A DNA stretch of 64,000 bases, taken from Neorhizobium lilium (GTDB taxonomy: Bacteria; Pseudomonadota; Alphaproteobacteria; Rhizobiales; Rhizobiaceae). The notes under the pieces were generated by a model that saw nothing but the letters and a program-made list of their open reading frames with translations, had not been told where the DNA came from and made no database searches. The stretch is taken from positions 248,001 through 312,000 of the forward strand of contig NZ_SBIP01000004.1 of NCBI RefSeq assembly GCF_004053875.1. Direction: 5' to 3'. Shown piece by piece: positions 18,844 to 28,333 of this stretch (within the stretch, counting starts at the first letter, position 1; each line of letters begins with the position of its first letter). Both the position numbers and the translations under genes were made by a program.

Positions 18844-19047
18844 TCACAGATCGACTTCGAGGATCGCCATGGAAAAATTGTAGGATCGCTCACCGTCCTC
18901 GTCATCGACGTAAACGACGCCGAGGAATTCCTCGCCGAGATAGACTTCAGCGGAATCATCTTTGCGGGGGCGGGCCTTGACGATGATCTGCGGGTTCAGA
19001 AGGCGCTTGAAATAGGCGTCGATCTTCTTGATTTCGTCCGGTTTCAC
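18844..19047 (-). CDS. DUF3126 family small protein
   Basis: The 67-residue soluble protein starts MKPDEIKKIDAYFKRL and contains EVYLGEEFLGVVYVDDEDGE, which fits the alphaproteobacterial DUF3126 family. Its function is not known. It is 100 bases downstream of cysE on the same strand, an arrangement I recall as common in Rhizobiales, and is followed by a strong terminator. Confidence 0.85.
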   Translation of the reverse strand: MKPDEIKKIDAYFKRLLNPQIIVKARPRKDDSAEVYLGEEFLGVVYVDDEDGERSYNFSMAILEVDL

Positions 19048-19147
19048 AAATTCTCTCCGTCAGCGGTTCGCATTGCCGCGCTTTTGGCATGGGACAAAGG
19101 CGAAAGTAAAGCCGCCATGCCACACGCTGCTGCTTGGCAACCGGGCT

Positions 19148-19972
19148 TCAGTCCTCGGCGCCGAGAAGCTGATCCATGAGCCTAGCCGGTTCGGAGCAGC
19201 CAGCGGTTCCGACGACCTTGGCGGGGACCCCGGCCACGGTGGTCTTGGGCGGCACCGGCTTCAGCACCACCGAACCCGCAGCCACTCGCGAGCAGTATCC
19301 TATCTCGATATTGCCCAGGATCTTTGCACCAGCACCAATCAGCACGCCATTGCCTATCTTGGGATGGCGGTCCGCACCCTCCTTGCCCGTGCCGCCCAGC
19401 GTTACGCCATGAAGGATAGAGACATTGTCGCCGATGACAGCCGTCTGCCCGACGACGAGACCGGTCGCATGATCGAGGAATATGCCCTTGCCGATCCGGG
19501 CCGCCGGGTTGATATCAGTCTGGAAGACGCCGGAAGAGCGGCTTTGCAGGTAGAGCGCGAAGTCGCGCCGGCCGCGTTTCCAAAGCCAATGGGCAAGACG
19601 GTGAGTCTGGATGGCGTGAAAGCCCTTGAAGTAGAGCACCGGCTCCAGGAAGCGCAGGCAGGCCGGATCGCGGTCGTAAAAAGCCTGGATGTCGACGCGC
19701 AGCATGGCACCCCATTCCGGCCAATCCGCCAGCATTTCCATGAAGGTCTGGCGGAGAAGAACAGCCTGCAGATCAGGATGATCCAACCGTTCGCAGATGC
19801 GATGGATGACCGATTCTTCCAGCGAATGATGGTTGAGGACCGTCGAATACAGGAAGGTCGCCAGCAGAGGATCATGTTCGGCCGCGGCTTCTGCCTCGTG
19901 ACGCAGCGTGTCCCAGATGGGGTCTACGGTCGCAACAACTTCCTGCTGGCGAATATCGGTACGTGCGGCCAT
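19148..19972 (-). CDS. cysE: CysE, serine O-acetyltransferase
   Basis: CysE transfers acetyl from acetyl-CoA to L-serine, the committed step of cysteine synthesis. The 274-residue protein has an alpha-helical N-terminal domain (about 1-150) and a hexapeptide-repeat left-handed beta-helix after that. The active-site segments are visible: DINPAARIGKGIFLDHATG with the catalytic His, and LHGVTLGGTGKE with its following glycine loop. Family length is about 270. It is followed by the DUF3126 gene. Confidence 0.96.
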   Translation of the reverse strand: MAARTDIRQQEVVATVDPIWDTLRHEAEAAAEHDPLLATFLYSTVLNHHSLEESVIHRICERLDHPDLQAVLLRQTFMEMLADWPEWGAMLRVDIQAFYDRDPACLRFLEPVLYFKGFHAIQTHRLAHWLWKRGRRDFALYLQSRSSGVFQTDINPAARIGKGIFLDHATGLVVGQTAVIGDNVSILHGVTLGGTGKEGADRHPKIGNGVLIGAGAKILGNIEIGYCSRVAAGSVVLKPVPPKTTVAGVPAKVVGTAGCSEPARLMDQLLGAED

Positions 19973-20100
19973 CGCCGTCTCCTTACTTGCGCTAACGCAA
20001 CCTCTTCTTGCGAAGATATATAGAATAAGATTACGACAAAACCAACGTTGCTAAAATCGCATTCCGTTGATCGTAAAGATTAGGAAAACGGGAGCCCGCT

Positions 20101-20877
20101 TCACAGCTCCGCGTAAAAATCGAGCACGGCCTTCTTGAACACGCGATCCCCGACGGCCAGCATGTGGTCGCGGCCGGGGATATCGAGCGCTTGGGCATTC
20201 GGCATAAGATCGGCGAGTTCCTGCGCGGAACCCGCAATGTCATCCTTGGTGCCAACGCCGATCAATGTCGGCGCTTCGATCCTTCCCATATCGTTGCGTG
20301 CGACCAGATCGCGAGAGCCCTTGATGCAGGCGGCAAGCGCGTTTCTGTCGCTCTTCGTCTGGTCCGCAAAGGCGCGGAACATGCGGCCTCGGTCATGCGT
20401 GACGTCATCCAGCGCCGGCGCGAGAAGCGCATCCGCGATCGGATCCCAGTCACCGACACCATCGGTCATGCCGATGCCGAGCCCGCCCAGTACCAGCGAG
20501 CGGACGCGGTCCGGATGCCCAAGGGCCGCAAAAACGGAGATGCGCGCGCCCATGGAATAGCCGAAGAAATGCGCTTCCGGGATGCGCAGATGGTCGAGAA
20601 GCGATACCGAATCCTCGGCCATCACCCAGGGACGATAGGCTTCCGGATCAGTCGGCTTGTCACTTGCCCCATGACCGCGATTGTCCATGGCGATGACCCT
20701 GTAACCGGCATCGCCAAGCGTCTTCAGCCAGCCGGGATGCACCCAGTTGACAACTGCGCTCGAGGCAAAACCGTGGATCAGCAGAACCGGTACACCAGCG
20801 GGATCGCCCTCGTCGAAATATGCGAGCTTCAGGCCGTCATGGGTGAAGGTGGAAAAGGATGGCGTATTGAGGTTCAT
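20101..20877 (-). CDS. Alpha/beta hydrolase
   Basis: The 258-residue protein has the alpha/beta-hydrolase fold: VLLIHGFASSAVVNW (oxyanion hole) near residue 30, the nucleophile elbow FGYSMGARISVF near residue 100, an Asp in GVGTKDDIAG, and the terminal His in PGRDHMLAVGD. Together they give a Ser-Asp-His triad. The substrate cannot be inferred. I chose the ATG at MNLNTPSFSTF because the family fold starts there; the upstream frame extension has no similarity. It is transcribed divergently from the zinc-ribbon gene. Confidence 0.88.
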   Translation of the reverse strand: MNLNTPSFSTFTHDGLKLAYFDEGDPAGVPVLLIHGFASSAVVNWVHPGWLKTLGDAGYRVIAMDNRGHGASDKPTDPEAYRPWVMAEDSVSLLDHLRIPEAHFFGYSMGARISVFAALGHPDRVRSLVLGGLGIGMTDGVGDWDPIADALLAPALDDVTHDRGRMFRAFADQTKSDRNALAACIKGSRDLVARNDMGRIEAPTLIGVGTKDDIAGSAQELADLMPNAQALDIPGRDHMLAVGDRVFKKAVLDFYAEL

Positions 20878-21029
20878 GATGACGTCCTGTCTTTGCGGTG
20901 ACCATAGGCGATCCCCTGTCCCGGTTGAACCCTCGGTGCGGAGAAATCGGAACCGCGACGCTTTGCTACTACACAATCCGTGCGCAGGACGATAATGTCG
21001 CGCGCAAATCAAGACTATTGGAGACCATC

Positions 21030-21275
21030 ATGGCCGGGCACAGCATTCCCCACTTCCAGAACGACGGCGGCTATCCGACGATCCAGATCGGCGTGAAGGA
21101 GTTCATGTGCACGGGTGCGTCGGCTCCCTTCGATCACCCGCACATCTTCATCGACATGGGCGACGACGTGGAGAAGGTGTGCTCCTACTGCTCGACGCTC
21201 TACCGCTACAATCCGGCGCTTGCCGCAGATCAGACCGACCCGCCGGGCTGCACCTATCACGTCAAGGCCGCCTGA
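21030..21275 (+). CDS. zf-CHCC (NDUFS6-like) zinc-binding protein
   Basis: The 81-residue protein carries the CHCC zinc-finger pattern: Cys27, a His at 36 or 38, and Cys51-x2-Cys54, in the context VCSYCSTLYRY. This family is related to the mitochondrial complex I subunit NDUFS6, and many alphaproteobacteria have it as a complex I accessory or assembly protein. Linkage to complex I is inferred from the family, not from this locus. TTGGAG precedes the ATG. A flavin monooxygenase gene follows after 12 bases. Confidence 0.85.
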   Translation: MAGHSIPHFQNDGGYPTIQIGVKEFMCTGASAPFDHPHIFIDMGDDVEKVCSYCSTLYRYNPALAADQTDPPGCTYHVKAA

Positions 21276-21287
21276 TCGGCCACCCCT

Positions 21288-22451
21288 ATGCCCGTGGAAA
21301 AAGTTGCGATCGTCGGGGCCGGTATTGCCGGCCTTGTGACGGCGCTTGCCTTTGCCAGACAAGGCATTGCCTCCGATGTGTTCGAACAGGCGCCTGAGCT
21401 TACCGAAGTCGGTGCCGGGCTGCAGGTCTCGCCCAATGCGTCGCGGCTGCTGGCGGAGCTTGGTCTTCTCAGTCAGTTCGAGGCGGTCTGGACTGAGCCT
21501 GAGCGGATCGCCTTGGTGTCCGGGACGTCGCTACGCTCCCTTGCATATGTCCCTGCAGGTCCGTCTGCGCGAAAACGATGGGGAGCGCCTTATGGAGTGC
21601 TGCACCGGGCAACCTTGCAACGCGTGCTGCGGGACGCGGTGGAAGCCAATCCCCTCTGCACCCTCCACCTGGATACGCCGGTCCGCGAAGAGCCGCATGC
21701 CGCGCTTTCCAGACTGACAGGCCAAGCCTACCCGCTGGTGGTGGGCGCCGATGGCGTGTGGTCGAATATTCGCACCGCGATCGACGGCAGCCCGCGCCCA
21801 AGCTTTTCAGGCCATGTCTGCTGGCGTTTCACCATCCCAGACAGGATCGTGCCGTCTTGGCTCAAGCCGGATCAGGTCACTGCTTTTCTCGGCCCATCCA
21901 CACATCTCGTCGCCTATCCCTTGCGGGAGATCGGCGGCTTCAACATGGTCGCCATCGCTTCGGGCGTCAGCCCCGGTCGGACCTGGCATGCGGAAGCCAA
22001 TGAAAGCCAGAAAAGCAGGCTTTACGGCGAGTTTCGCCGCTGGGACCGGCGCATCGTGGACCTGTTGCAGCGAGCCGATCAGCCGACGTTCTGGCCGCTC
22101 TTCGAAGTGGGAACCGGCCGTTGGCAAAACGGTCGTGACACGGTGCTGGTGGGCGACGCGGCCCATGCAATCACGCCCTTCGCCGCGCAAGGGGCATCCA
22201 TGGCAATCGAGGATGCCTTTACCCTCGCCCGCTGCGTTTCCGAAGGAAAAAACCTTTCGCAGGCGCTTATAGCCTATGAGACGAACCGCCAGGAGCGTGT
22301 GGCAAAGGTAAGGTCGCGCGGGGCCTTCAACCGCTTTGCCTACCACGCCCGAGGTCCGGTTCGACTCGGCCGCGACCTCGTGCTGTCGCTGCGTCCGCCT
22401 GAGGCGCTCGCAGCCGATCTCGACTGGCTCTATGGCTACAAGGGGAGCTGA
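21288..22451 (+). CDS. FAD-dependent monooxygenase (salicylate hydroxylase/UbiH-like)
   Basis: This 387-residue class A flavoprotein monooxygenase has the N-terminal FAD-binding Rossmann motif VAIVGAGIAGLVTALAF (about residues 5-21), the DG motif in VVGADGVWSNIR near residue 155, and the C-terminal GD motif in LVGDAAHAITPFAAQG near residue 285. Such enzymes hydroxylate aromatic substrates using NAD(P)H and oxygen. The substrate is unclear; no aromatic catabolic genes are near. It is co-oriented with the zinc-ribbon gene and meets metC tail to tail. Confidence 0.88.
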   Translation: MPVEKVAIVGAGIAGLVTALAFARQGIASDVFEQAPELTEVGAGLQVSPNASRLLAELGLLSQFEAVWTEPERIALVSGTSLRSLAYVPAGPSARKRWGAPYGVLHRATLQRVLRDAVEANPLCTLHLDTPVREEPHAALSRLTGQAYPLVVGADGVWSNIRTAIDGSPRPSFSGHVCWRFTIPDRIVPSWLKPDQVTAFLGPSTHLVAYPLREIGGFNMVAIASGVSPGRTWHAEANESQKSRLYGEFRRWDRRIVDLLQRADQPTFWPLFEVGTGRWQNGRDTVLVGDAAHAITPFAAQGASMAIEDAFTLARCVSEGKNLSQALIAYETNRQERVAKVRSRGAFNRFAYHARGPVRLGRDLVLSLRPPEALAADLDWLYGYKGS

Positions 22452-23639
22452 TCAGACCAGCGCTGCCGCCGCAAACCCTGCCTCAAGATCGCTCTTGAGA
22501 TCGGCGACATCTTCCAGCCCGATCTGCAAGCGGATGACCACGCCATCGCTCGGCGCCTTGCGGATGGTGCGGTCCGACAGGTTGACTGCAACCGCGAGGC
22601 TCTCGAAACCACCCCAGGAATAGCCGAGGCCGAAATATTTCAGGGTATCGAGGAAGGCATGGGTCCTGGCCCTGGCATTTTCAGCATCTGCGTTCAGGAC
22701 GAAAGAAAACACACCGCTCGATCCCTTAAAGTCGCGCTTCCAGATTTCATGACCGGGAAAGCTTGAAAGAGCCGGATGGAGCACCCGCGCCACATCGTCT
22801 CGACCTTCCAGCCACTGAGCGATGTCCAGCGCGCTTTTCTGGTGATGCTCTAGACGGATGCCCATGGTCCTCAAGCCGCGCAGGATCTGGTAGGAATCGT
22901 CCGGCGAACCGCAGATGCCCATGGCAACCCGGGTATCTTCCAGCCTGCGCCAGTGCTTGGCATTGGCCGAGACCGAACCCATGACGATGTCCGAATGGCC
23001 TGACGGGTATTTGGTCGTTGCGTGGATGGAGACATCGACGCCGAAATCGAGAGGACGGAAATAAAGCGGGGTTGCCCAGGTATTGTCCATGGTGACCACG
23101 CAATCATGCCGGTGGGCAACATCGCTGATCACGCGGATATCCTGCATTTCGAACGTGTTCGAGCCTGGCGCTTCCGTATGGATCAGCCTTGTGTTCGGCT
23201 TGATGAGCGCCTCTATGCCCGCACCGATTTCCGGGTCGTAGTATTCGATTTCCACGCCCAGCCTCTTCAGCATGGTGTTGCAGAAATCCCGGCAAGGCGT
23301 GTAGACGGAATCGACGATGAGAGCGTGGTCGCCAGCGGACAGATAAGCGAGAAACGGTATCGAAATAGCCGCAAGGCCGGACGGGACGAGGATAGTACCC
23401 GCCGCGCCCTCCAACTCGTTGAAGGCGTCACAAAGAGCGTCCGTGGTCGGTGTCCCACGGGTCCCGTAGGTGTATTTCTGACCACGCTTCTCCATGGTGG
23501 CGACATCAGGAAAAAGGACCGTCGAGGCGCGGACTATCGGAGGGTTGACGAAGCCGTGATAGTCCCGCGGATTATTGCCCATGTGTGCAAGGCGCGTGTT
23601 GACGCCGGCATCGGCGCTTTGAGGTCGGTTGTCACTCAT
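22452..23639 (-). CDS. metC: MetC, cystathionine beta-lyase
   Basis: The 395-residue PLP enzyme belongs to the Cys/Met metabolism family and most resembles cystathionine beta-lyase (cystathionine to homocysteine, pyruvate and ammonia). Key elements are RASTVLFPDVATME near the start, the YGTRGTPTTDAL segment, and the PLP-binding lysine in HATTKYPSGHSDIV near residue 210. I start at MSDNRPQSAD; the upstream frame is unlike the family. It is transcribed divergently from aapJ. Confidence 0.9.
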   Translation of the reverse strand: MSDNRPQSADAGVNTRLAHMGNNPRDYHGFVNPPIVRASTVLFPDVATMEKRGQKYTYGTRGTPTTDALCDAFNELEGAAGTILVPSGLAAISIPFLAYLSAGDHALIVDSVYTPCRDFCNTMLKRLGVEIEYYDPEIGAGIEALIKPNTRLIHTEAPGSNTFEMQDIRVISDVAHRHDCVVTMDNTWATPLYFRPLDFGVDVSIHATTKYPSGHSDIVMGSVSANAKHWRRLEDTRVAMGICGSPDDSYQILRGLRTMGIRLEHHQKSALDIAQWLEGRDDVARVLHPALSSFPGHEIWKRDFKGSSGVFSFVLNADAENARARTHAFLDTLKYFGLGYSWGGFESLAVAVNLSDRTIRKAPSDGVVIRLQIGLEDVADLKSDLEAGFAAAALV

Positions 23640-23989
23640 CTTCGGGGGATTCACTTTCACTGCAGAAACCAGCCAAGTTCTGCCGGTTGGCAGATGAACG
23701 GTCAACCCCGATCTTACCGGCAGAACGGCCAAAGCCCCGCAGCAACGGGCGTAAAATTAAGCAAAAACGGCACAAAAATCAGGCGACTGCATACTCAACA
23801 GGCAGCCCAGGCGAATTTACCTCATTTTGACCGCAATTTAGGCGAGCGAGACTTGACCCTGCCAGTGTTTGTGAATGACATAAGAACACCCGCACTGGGA
23901 GGCCAGCGGGCGGCCGGCCGCGTTCAGAGGAAACAGGGCAACGGCCCGCGTCGTCGGATCATAGATAAACATAGAAAAAGGTTGGGAAA
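23640..23989. promoter_or_regulatory. 350-base divergent control region between metC and aapJ
   Basis: The region serves two divergent promoters. On the plus strand TTGACC (23853-23858) is the best -35 candidate for aapJ, but its paired -10 is weak, so the promoter is tentative. No coding frame or riboswitch that I recognise is present; nothing resembles a SAM-II aptamer upstream of metC. Confidence 0.45.
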
Positions 23990-25012
23990 ATGAAAAAGAC
24001 GCTTCTGTCCGCCGCGATTGGCGCAGCGGTTCTTGGCTTCGCTTCTGCCGCATCCGCGGCGACGCTCGACGACGTCAAGGCAAAGGGTTTCGTCACCTGC
24101 GGCGTCAGCGCTGGTATTCCGGGCTTCTCGAACCCTGACGACAAGGGCGAGTGGACAGGCCTCGACGTCGATTACTGCCGAGGCATTGCGGCCGCGGTGT
24201 TCGGCGATGCCAAGAAGGCAAAGTTCGTCCCTCTTTCGAGCAAGGACCGCTTTCCGGCCCTGCAATCCGGTGAAGTGGATGTGTTGACGCGCAACACCAC
24301 CTGGACCATCAGCCGCGACACATCGCTGGGCTTCAACTTCCGCACCGTCAACTACTACGACGGCCAGGGCTTCATCGTGAAGAAGAGCCTGAACGTGAAG
24401 TCGGCCCTGGAACTCTCCGGCGCCGCTGTCTGCGTCCAGACCGGCACAACGACCGAGCTCAATCTCGCCGACTACTTCAAGTCCAACAACCTGCAGTACA
24501 ACCCGGTCGTGTTCGAAAAAGAAGCCGACGCCACGACGGCTTACGATTCCGGCCGTTGCGACGTCTACACGACCGACCAGTCGGGCCTCTATGCAATCCG
24601 CCTGAAGATGAAGACCCCGGATGAGAACGTCGTGCTTCCGGAAGTCATCTCCAAGGAGCCGCTTGGACCTGCTGTGCGCCAGGGCGACGACAAGTGGTTC
24701 GACGTCGTAAGCTGGGTTCACTACGCAATGGTGAATGCGGAAGAATACGACCTCACGTCGAAGAACGTCGATGAGAAGAAGGCAAGCGGCGGCCCGGACA
24801 TCAAGCGTCTGCTCGGCGCGGAAGAAGGCTCCAAGATCGGCACCGACCTCGGCGTTACCAACGACTGGGCTTACAACATCATCAAGCTCGTCGGCAATTA
24901 CGGCGAAGTGTTCGACCGCAACGTCGGTGCAGGCTCTCCGCTGAAGATCGAGCGCGGCCTCAACGCGCTGTGGAACAAGGGTGGCCTGCAGTACGCTCCG
25001 CCAATCCGCTAA
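23990..25012 (+). CDS. aapJ: AapJ, general L-amino acid ABC transporter substrate-binding protein
   Basis: The 340-residue periplasmic binding protein has a signal peptide cut near ASA/ATL (residue 23). The family 3 solute-binding fold follows, with KGFVTCGVSAGIPGFSN at the start of domain I and FVPLSSKDRFPALQSGEVDV. It closely matches AapJ of Rhizobium leguminosarum in length and order. AapJ delivers a broad range of L-amino acids to AapQM. A stable hairpin follows the stop codon. Confidence 0.95.
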   Translation: MKKTLLSAAIGAAVLGFASAASAATLDDVKAKGFVTCGVSAGIPGFSNPDDKGEWTGLDVDYCRGIAAAVFGDAKKAKFVPLSSKDRFPALQSGEVDVLTRNTTWTISRDTSLGFNFRTVNYYDGQGFIVKKSLNVKSALELSGAAVCVQTGTTTELNLADYFKSNNLQYNPVVFEKEADATTAYDSGRCDVYTTDQSGLYAIRLKMKTPDENVVLPEVISKEPLGPAVRQGDDKWFDVVSWVHYAMVNAEEYDLTSKNVDEKKASGGPDIKRLLGAEEGSKIGTDLGVTNDWAYNIIKLVGNYGEVFDRNVGAGSPLKIERGLNALWNKGGLQYAPPIR

Positions 25013-25035
25013 GATAAAACTTTTCGATCAATAGC

Positions 25036-25062
25036 CTGGAGGCGGGCCAGATCCGCCTCCAG
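25036..25062 (+). other. Intercistronic hairpin between aapJ and aapQ
   Basis: A perfect 10-bp stem (CTGGAGGCGG / CCGCCTCCAG, loop GCCAGAT) lies about 25 bases after the aapJ stop. A short A-rich run, not a T-run, follows it. It probably protects the 3' end of aapJ mRNA or partially terminates transcription, giving more binding protein than permease. Confidence 0.65.
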
Positions 25063-25121
25063 ATCATAAAAATCCCGAATGGGAAAAGTGTCCAGCAAGG
25101 ACATAAAAGGGGAAAGTGCTA

Positions 25122-26318
25122 ATGGCAGGCATGGCGCTCAATTCCGATACGCCACATACCAAAAAAGCTTCGTCGCTCATCTATGATCCGAAGGCCCGCG
25201 GGATTTTCTATCAAGTCCTGACGGTGGCGCTTCTCGTCCTATTCGTCTGGACGATCGCGCAAAACACCATTCACAATCTCCAGAGAGCCAATATTGCTTC
25301 CGGCTTCGCGTTCCTGAAGGGCCGCGCCGGGTTCGACATCGGCCAATCGCTGATCGCCTACAGCAGTGATTCCACCTATGGCCGGGCTCTGGTCGTCGGC
25401 ATCCTGAACACGCTCCAGGTCGCAATCATCGGCATCATCACGGCCTCGATCGTCGGCTTCATCGTCGGGATCGCCCGCCTCTCGAAGAACTGGCTGATCG
25501 CCAAGCTGGCGCAGGTCTATGTGGAAGTGTTCCGCAACATTCCGCCGTTGCTGGTCATCTTCTTCTGGTACAAGGGCGTGCTGACCATTCTTCCGCAGGC
25601 CCGCGACTCCCTGCACCTGCCGCTCGGCAGCTATCTCAACAATCGCGGCCTGTTCGTTCCCACACCCATTTTGGGCGCCGGCACCTGGATGATGCTGGTC
25701 GCGCTGCTGATCGGCATCGTATGCACCGTGGTCATCGCACGCTGGGCGAAGAAACGGCAGATGCGGACGGGCCAGCCGTTCCACACGGTGTGGACCGGCA
25801 TTGCTCTGATCGTCGGCTTGCCCCTCGTCACCTTCCTTGCACTCGGTTCGCCGATCACCTTCGACTTTCCGATTGCCGGCAAATTCAACCTGACGGGCGG
25901 TTCCGTTCTCGGACCGGAATTCATGTCACTCTATCTGGCCTTGTCCTTCTACACGGCCGCCTTCATCGCCGAGATCGTCCGCGCCGGCATCAGATCCGTT
26001 CCGAAGGGACAGACGGAAGCAGCCAATGCGCTCGGCCTGCGTTCCAACGCCGTGACACGCCTGATCGTGCTTCCCCAGGCGTTGCGCATCATCATTCCGC
26101 CGCTGACCAGCCAGTATCTCAACCTGACGAAGAACTCGTCGCTCGCGGTCGCTGTCGGGTTCTCGGACGTCGTCGCAATCGGCGGCACAATGCTCAACCA
26201 GACTGGTCAGGCCGTCGAGATCGTCGCACTCTGGCTGGTGATCTATCTCTCGATCTCGGTCAGCACCGCGATCTTCATGAACTGGTTCAATACCAAGATG
26301 GCGCTGGTGGAGAGATGA
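25122..26318 (+). CDS. aapQ: AapQ, general L-amino acid ABC transporter permease
   Basis: The 398-residue inner-membrane permease is of the large AapQ type, with an N-terminal hydrophobic region followed by the permease domain. The EAA-like loop is [22 protein letters not shown] near residue 300. I prefer ATG 25122 because GGGGAAA lies at good distance; an upstream GTG would add two residues. The stop overlaps the aapM start (ATGA). Confidence 0.94.
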   Translation: MAGMALNSDTPHTKKASSLIYDPKARGIFYQVLTVALLVLFVWTIAQNTIHNLQRANIASGFAFLKGRAGFDIGQSLIAYSSDSTYGRALVVGILNTLQVAIIGIITASIVGFIVGIARLSKNWLIAKLAQVYVEVFRNIPPLLVIFFWYKGVLTILPQARDSLHLPLGSYLNNRGLFVPTPILGAGTWMMLVALLIGIVCTVVIARWAKKRQMRTGQPFHTVWTGIALIVGLPLVTFLALGSPITFDFPIAGKFNLTGGSVLGPEFMSLYLALSFYTAAFIAEIVRAGIRSVPKGQTEAANALGLRSNAVTRLIVLPQALRIIIPPLTSQYLNLTKNSSLAVAVGFSDVVAIGGTMLNQTGQAVEIVALWLVIYLSISVSTAIFMNWFNTKMALVER

Positions 26319-27478
26319 CCATGGCAAACGCTAGTCCTGTTTTCGTGCGCCGCGAAATGGTTGCGGCGCAACCAGCACCGCCCGGCGCGACCGGTGCCAC
26401 CTACTGGCTTCGCACCAAGCTGTTTGCGACGCCGAAAGACATCGTCCTGACCCTGCTGGCGATCGCACTGATCGTCTACATCGTGCCTGGCATGATCGAA
26501 TGGCTTTTCATCCATGCCAGCTGGACAGGCGAAAACCGCGCTGCCTGCGCGACCATTGCCCAGGGCGGCGTGCTTCCGGACGGTCAATCCGGGGCCTGCT
26601 GGGCCTTTATCGGCGCCAAGTTCCAGCAATTCATCTTCGGCCGTTATCCGTTCGATGAACGCTGGCGGCCGCTGCTGGTCATGGCGCTTTTCGTGATCCT
26701 GCTGATCCCGATGCTGCTTCCCAAGGTGCCGTACAAAGGCTGGAATGCCTTGGCGCTTTTCATCATCCTGCCGATCGTCGCCTTCTTCCTGCTGATCGGC
26801 GGCTCTTTCGGTCTTCCCTATGTGGAAACCCCACTCTGGGGCGGCCTGATGGTAACGCTGATCCTCTCCTTCTTCGGGATCACCGTCTCCCTGCCCTTCG
26901 GCATTGTCCTGGCCCTCGGACGCAGGTCCGAGCTACCGGTGATCAAGATGCTCTGCGTCATCTTCATCGAGGTGATCCGCGGCATCCCGCTGATCACGGT
27001 TCTCTTCATGGCAAGCGTCATGCTGCCGCTGTTCCTGCCCGATGGCTGGACATTCGACAAATTGCTGCGCGCGCTGATCGGGGTCTCGATCTTCTCGTCA
27101 GCCTATATGGCGGAAGTCATCCGCGGCGGTCTTCAGGTCATACCGAAGGGTCAGTTCGAAGGCGCCGACTCGCTCGGCCTGAGCTACTGGCAGAAGATGC
27201 GCCTGATCATCCTGCCGCAGGCGATCAAGCTGGTCATACCGGGCATCGTCAACACATTCATCGGCCTGTTCAAGGACACTTCGCTCGTCTCGATCATCGG
27301 AATGTTCGACCTTCTCGGCATCGTGACCCTTAACCAGTCGGATGCCAACTGGTCGACGCCGGTGACGCCCGTCACGGGTTACGTGTTCGCAGGCTTCATC
27401 TTTTGGCTGTTCTGCTTCGGGATGTCGCGCTACTCGGCTTTCATGGAGCGCCATCTCGACACCGCTCACCAGCGGTAA
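26315..27478 (+). CDS. aapM: AapM, general L-amino acid ABC transporter permease
   Basis: The 387-residue second permease of the Aap importer. It has several membrane helices and a conserved loop [20 protein letters not shown] near residue 275, the site that contacts the ATPase. It starts either at ATG 26315, overlapping the aapQ stop, or at ATG 26321, two codons later in the same frame. An unusually long hydrophobic N-terminal third is typical of AapM. Confidence 0.94.
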   Translation: MTMANASPVFVRREMVAAQPAPPGATGATYWLRTKLFATPKDIVLTLLAIALIVYIVPGMIEWLFIHASWTGENRAACATIAQGGVLPDGQSGACWAFIGAKFQQFIFGRYPFDERWRPLLVMALFVILLIPMLLPKVPYKGWNALALFIILPIVAFFLLIGGSFGLPYVETPLWGGLMVTLILSFFGITVSLPFGIVLALGRRSELPVIKMLCVIFIEVIRGIPLITVLFMASVMLPLFLPDGWTFDKLLRALIGVSIFSSAYMAEVIRGGLQVIPKGQFEGADSLGLSYWQKMRLIILPQAIKLVIPGIVNTFIGLFKDTSLVSIIGMFDLLGIVTLNQSDANWSTPVTPVTGYVFAGFIFWLFCFGMSRYSAFMERHLDTAHQR

Positions 27479-27508
27479 CGGCCACAAGCGATAACAAAGG
27501 GGAAAAAC

Positions 27509-28282
27509 ATGGCTGAAGCCCAACCCAAAAAAGTGACTGTCTCCGCCACTGACGTTGCGGTTGAAATCATCGGCATGAACAAGTGGTATGGCGACTTTCA
27601 CGTACTACGCGACATCAACCTCAAGGTCATGCGCGGCGAGCGCATCGTCATTGCCGGGCCCTCCGGATCCGGCAAATCCACCATGATCCGCTGCATCAAC
27701 AGGCTGGAAGAACACCAGTCCGGCTCGATCCTGGTCGATGATATCGAGCTTACCAACGATCTGAAGAAGATCGACGAGGTTCGGCGTGAAGTCGGCATGG
27801 TGTTCCAGCACTTCAATCTTTTTCCACACCTGACAATCCTGGAAAATTGCACGCTCGCGCCGATCTGGGTTCGCAAGATGCCGAAGAAGGAAGCCGAAGA
27901 CGTGGCGATGCACTATCTGGCGCGCGTCAAGATACCGGAACAGGCTCACAAATATCCGGGCCAGCTATCCGGCGGACAGCAGCAGCGCGTCGCCATTGCG
28001 CGTTCGCTCTGCATGAAGCCGAAGATCATGCTGTTCGATGAACCGACCTCGGCGCTCGACCCGGAAATGGTGAAAGAGGTGCTCGACACCATGGTGAGCC
28101 TTGCCGAAGAAGGCATGACCATGCTCTGCGTCACTCATGAAATGGGCTTTGCGCGGCAGGTTGCTCACCGGGTCATCTTCATGGACCAGGGCCAGATCGT
28201 CGAGCAGAATTCACCGGCGGAATTCTTCGATCATCCCCAGCACGAGCGGACCAAGCTGTTCCTCAGCCAGATCCTGCACTAA
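27509..28282 (+). CDS. aapP: AapP, general L-amino acid ABC transporter ATPase
   Basis: The 257-residue ATPase drives the Aap importer. It shows Walker [14 protein letters not shown] near residue 50, the Q-loop in [13 protein letters not shown], the ABC signature [15 protein letters not shown], Walker [15 protein letters not shown] and the H-loop His in [11 protein letters not shown]. An AAAGGGGAAA ribosome site precedes the ATG. It ends the aapJQMP operon and is followed by a strong terminator. Confidence 0.97.
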   Translation: MAEAQPKKVTVSATDVAVEIIGMNKWYGDFHVLRDINLKVMRGERIVIAGPSGSGKSTMIRCINRLEEHQSGSILVDDIELTNDLKKIDEVRREVGMVFQHFNLFPHLTILENCTLAPIWVRKMPKKEAEDVAMHYLARVKIPEQAHKYPGQLSGGQQQRVAIARSLCMKPKIMLFDEPTSALDPEMVKEVLDTMVSLAEEGMTMLCVTHEMGFARQVAHRVIFMDQGQIVEQNSPAEFFDHPQHERTKLFLSQILH

Positions 28283-28300
28283 TCGACACCGCAACATGAC

Positions 28301-28327
28301 AAAAGGGACGCTATCGGCGTCCCTTTT
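28301..28327. terminator. Bidirectional intrinsic terminator between aapP and the unknown secreted protein gene
   Basis: Perfect 11-base arms (AAAAGGGACGC and complement) enclose the loop TATCG. T-runs follow on the plus strand and, by symmetry, on the minus strand. It serves both convergent genes. Confidence 0.9.
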
Positions 28328-28333
28328 TCCTGT

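Noticed and set aside
23640-23989. Riboswitch upstream of metC
   Set aside because: I looked for a SAM-type aptamer in the leader and saw no matching pseudoknot or conserved core.
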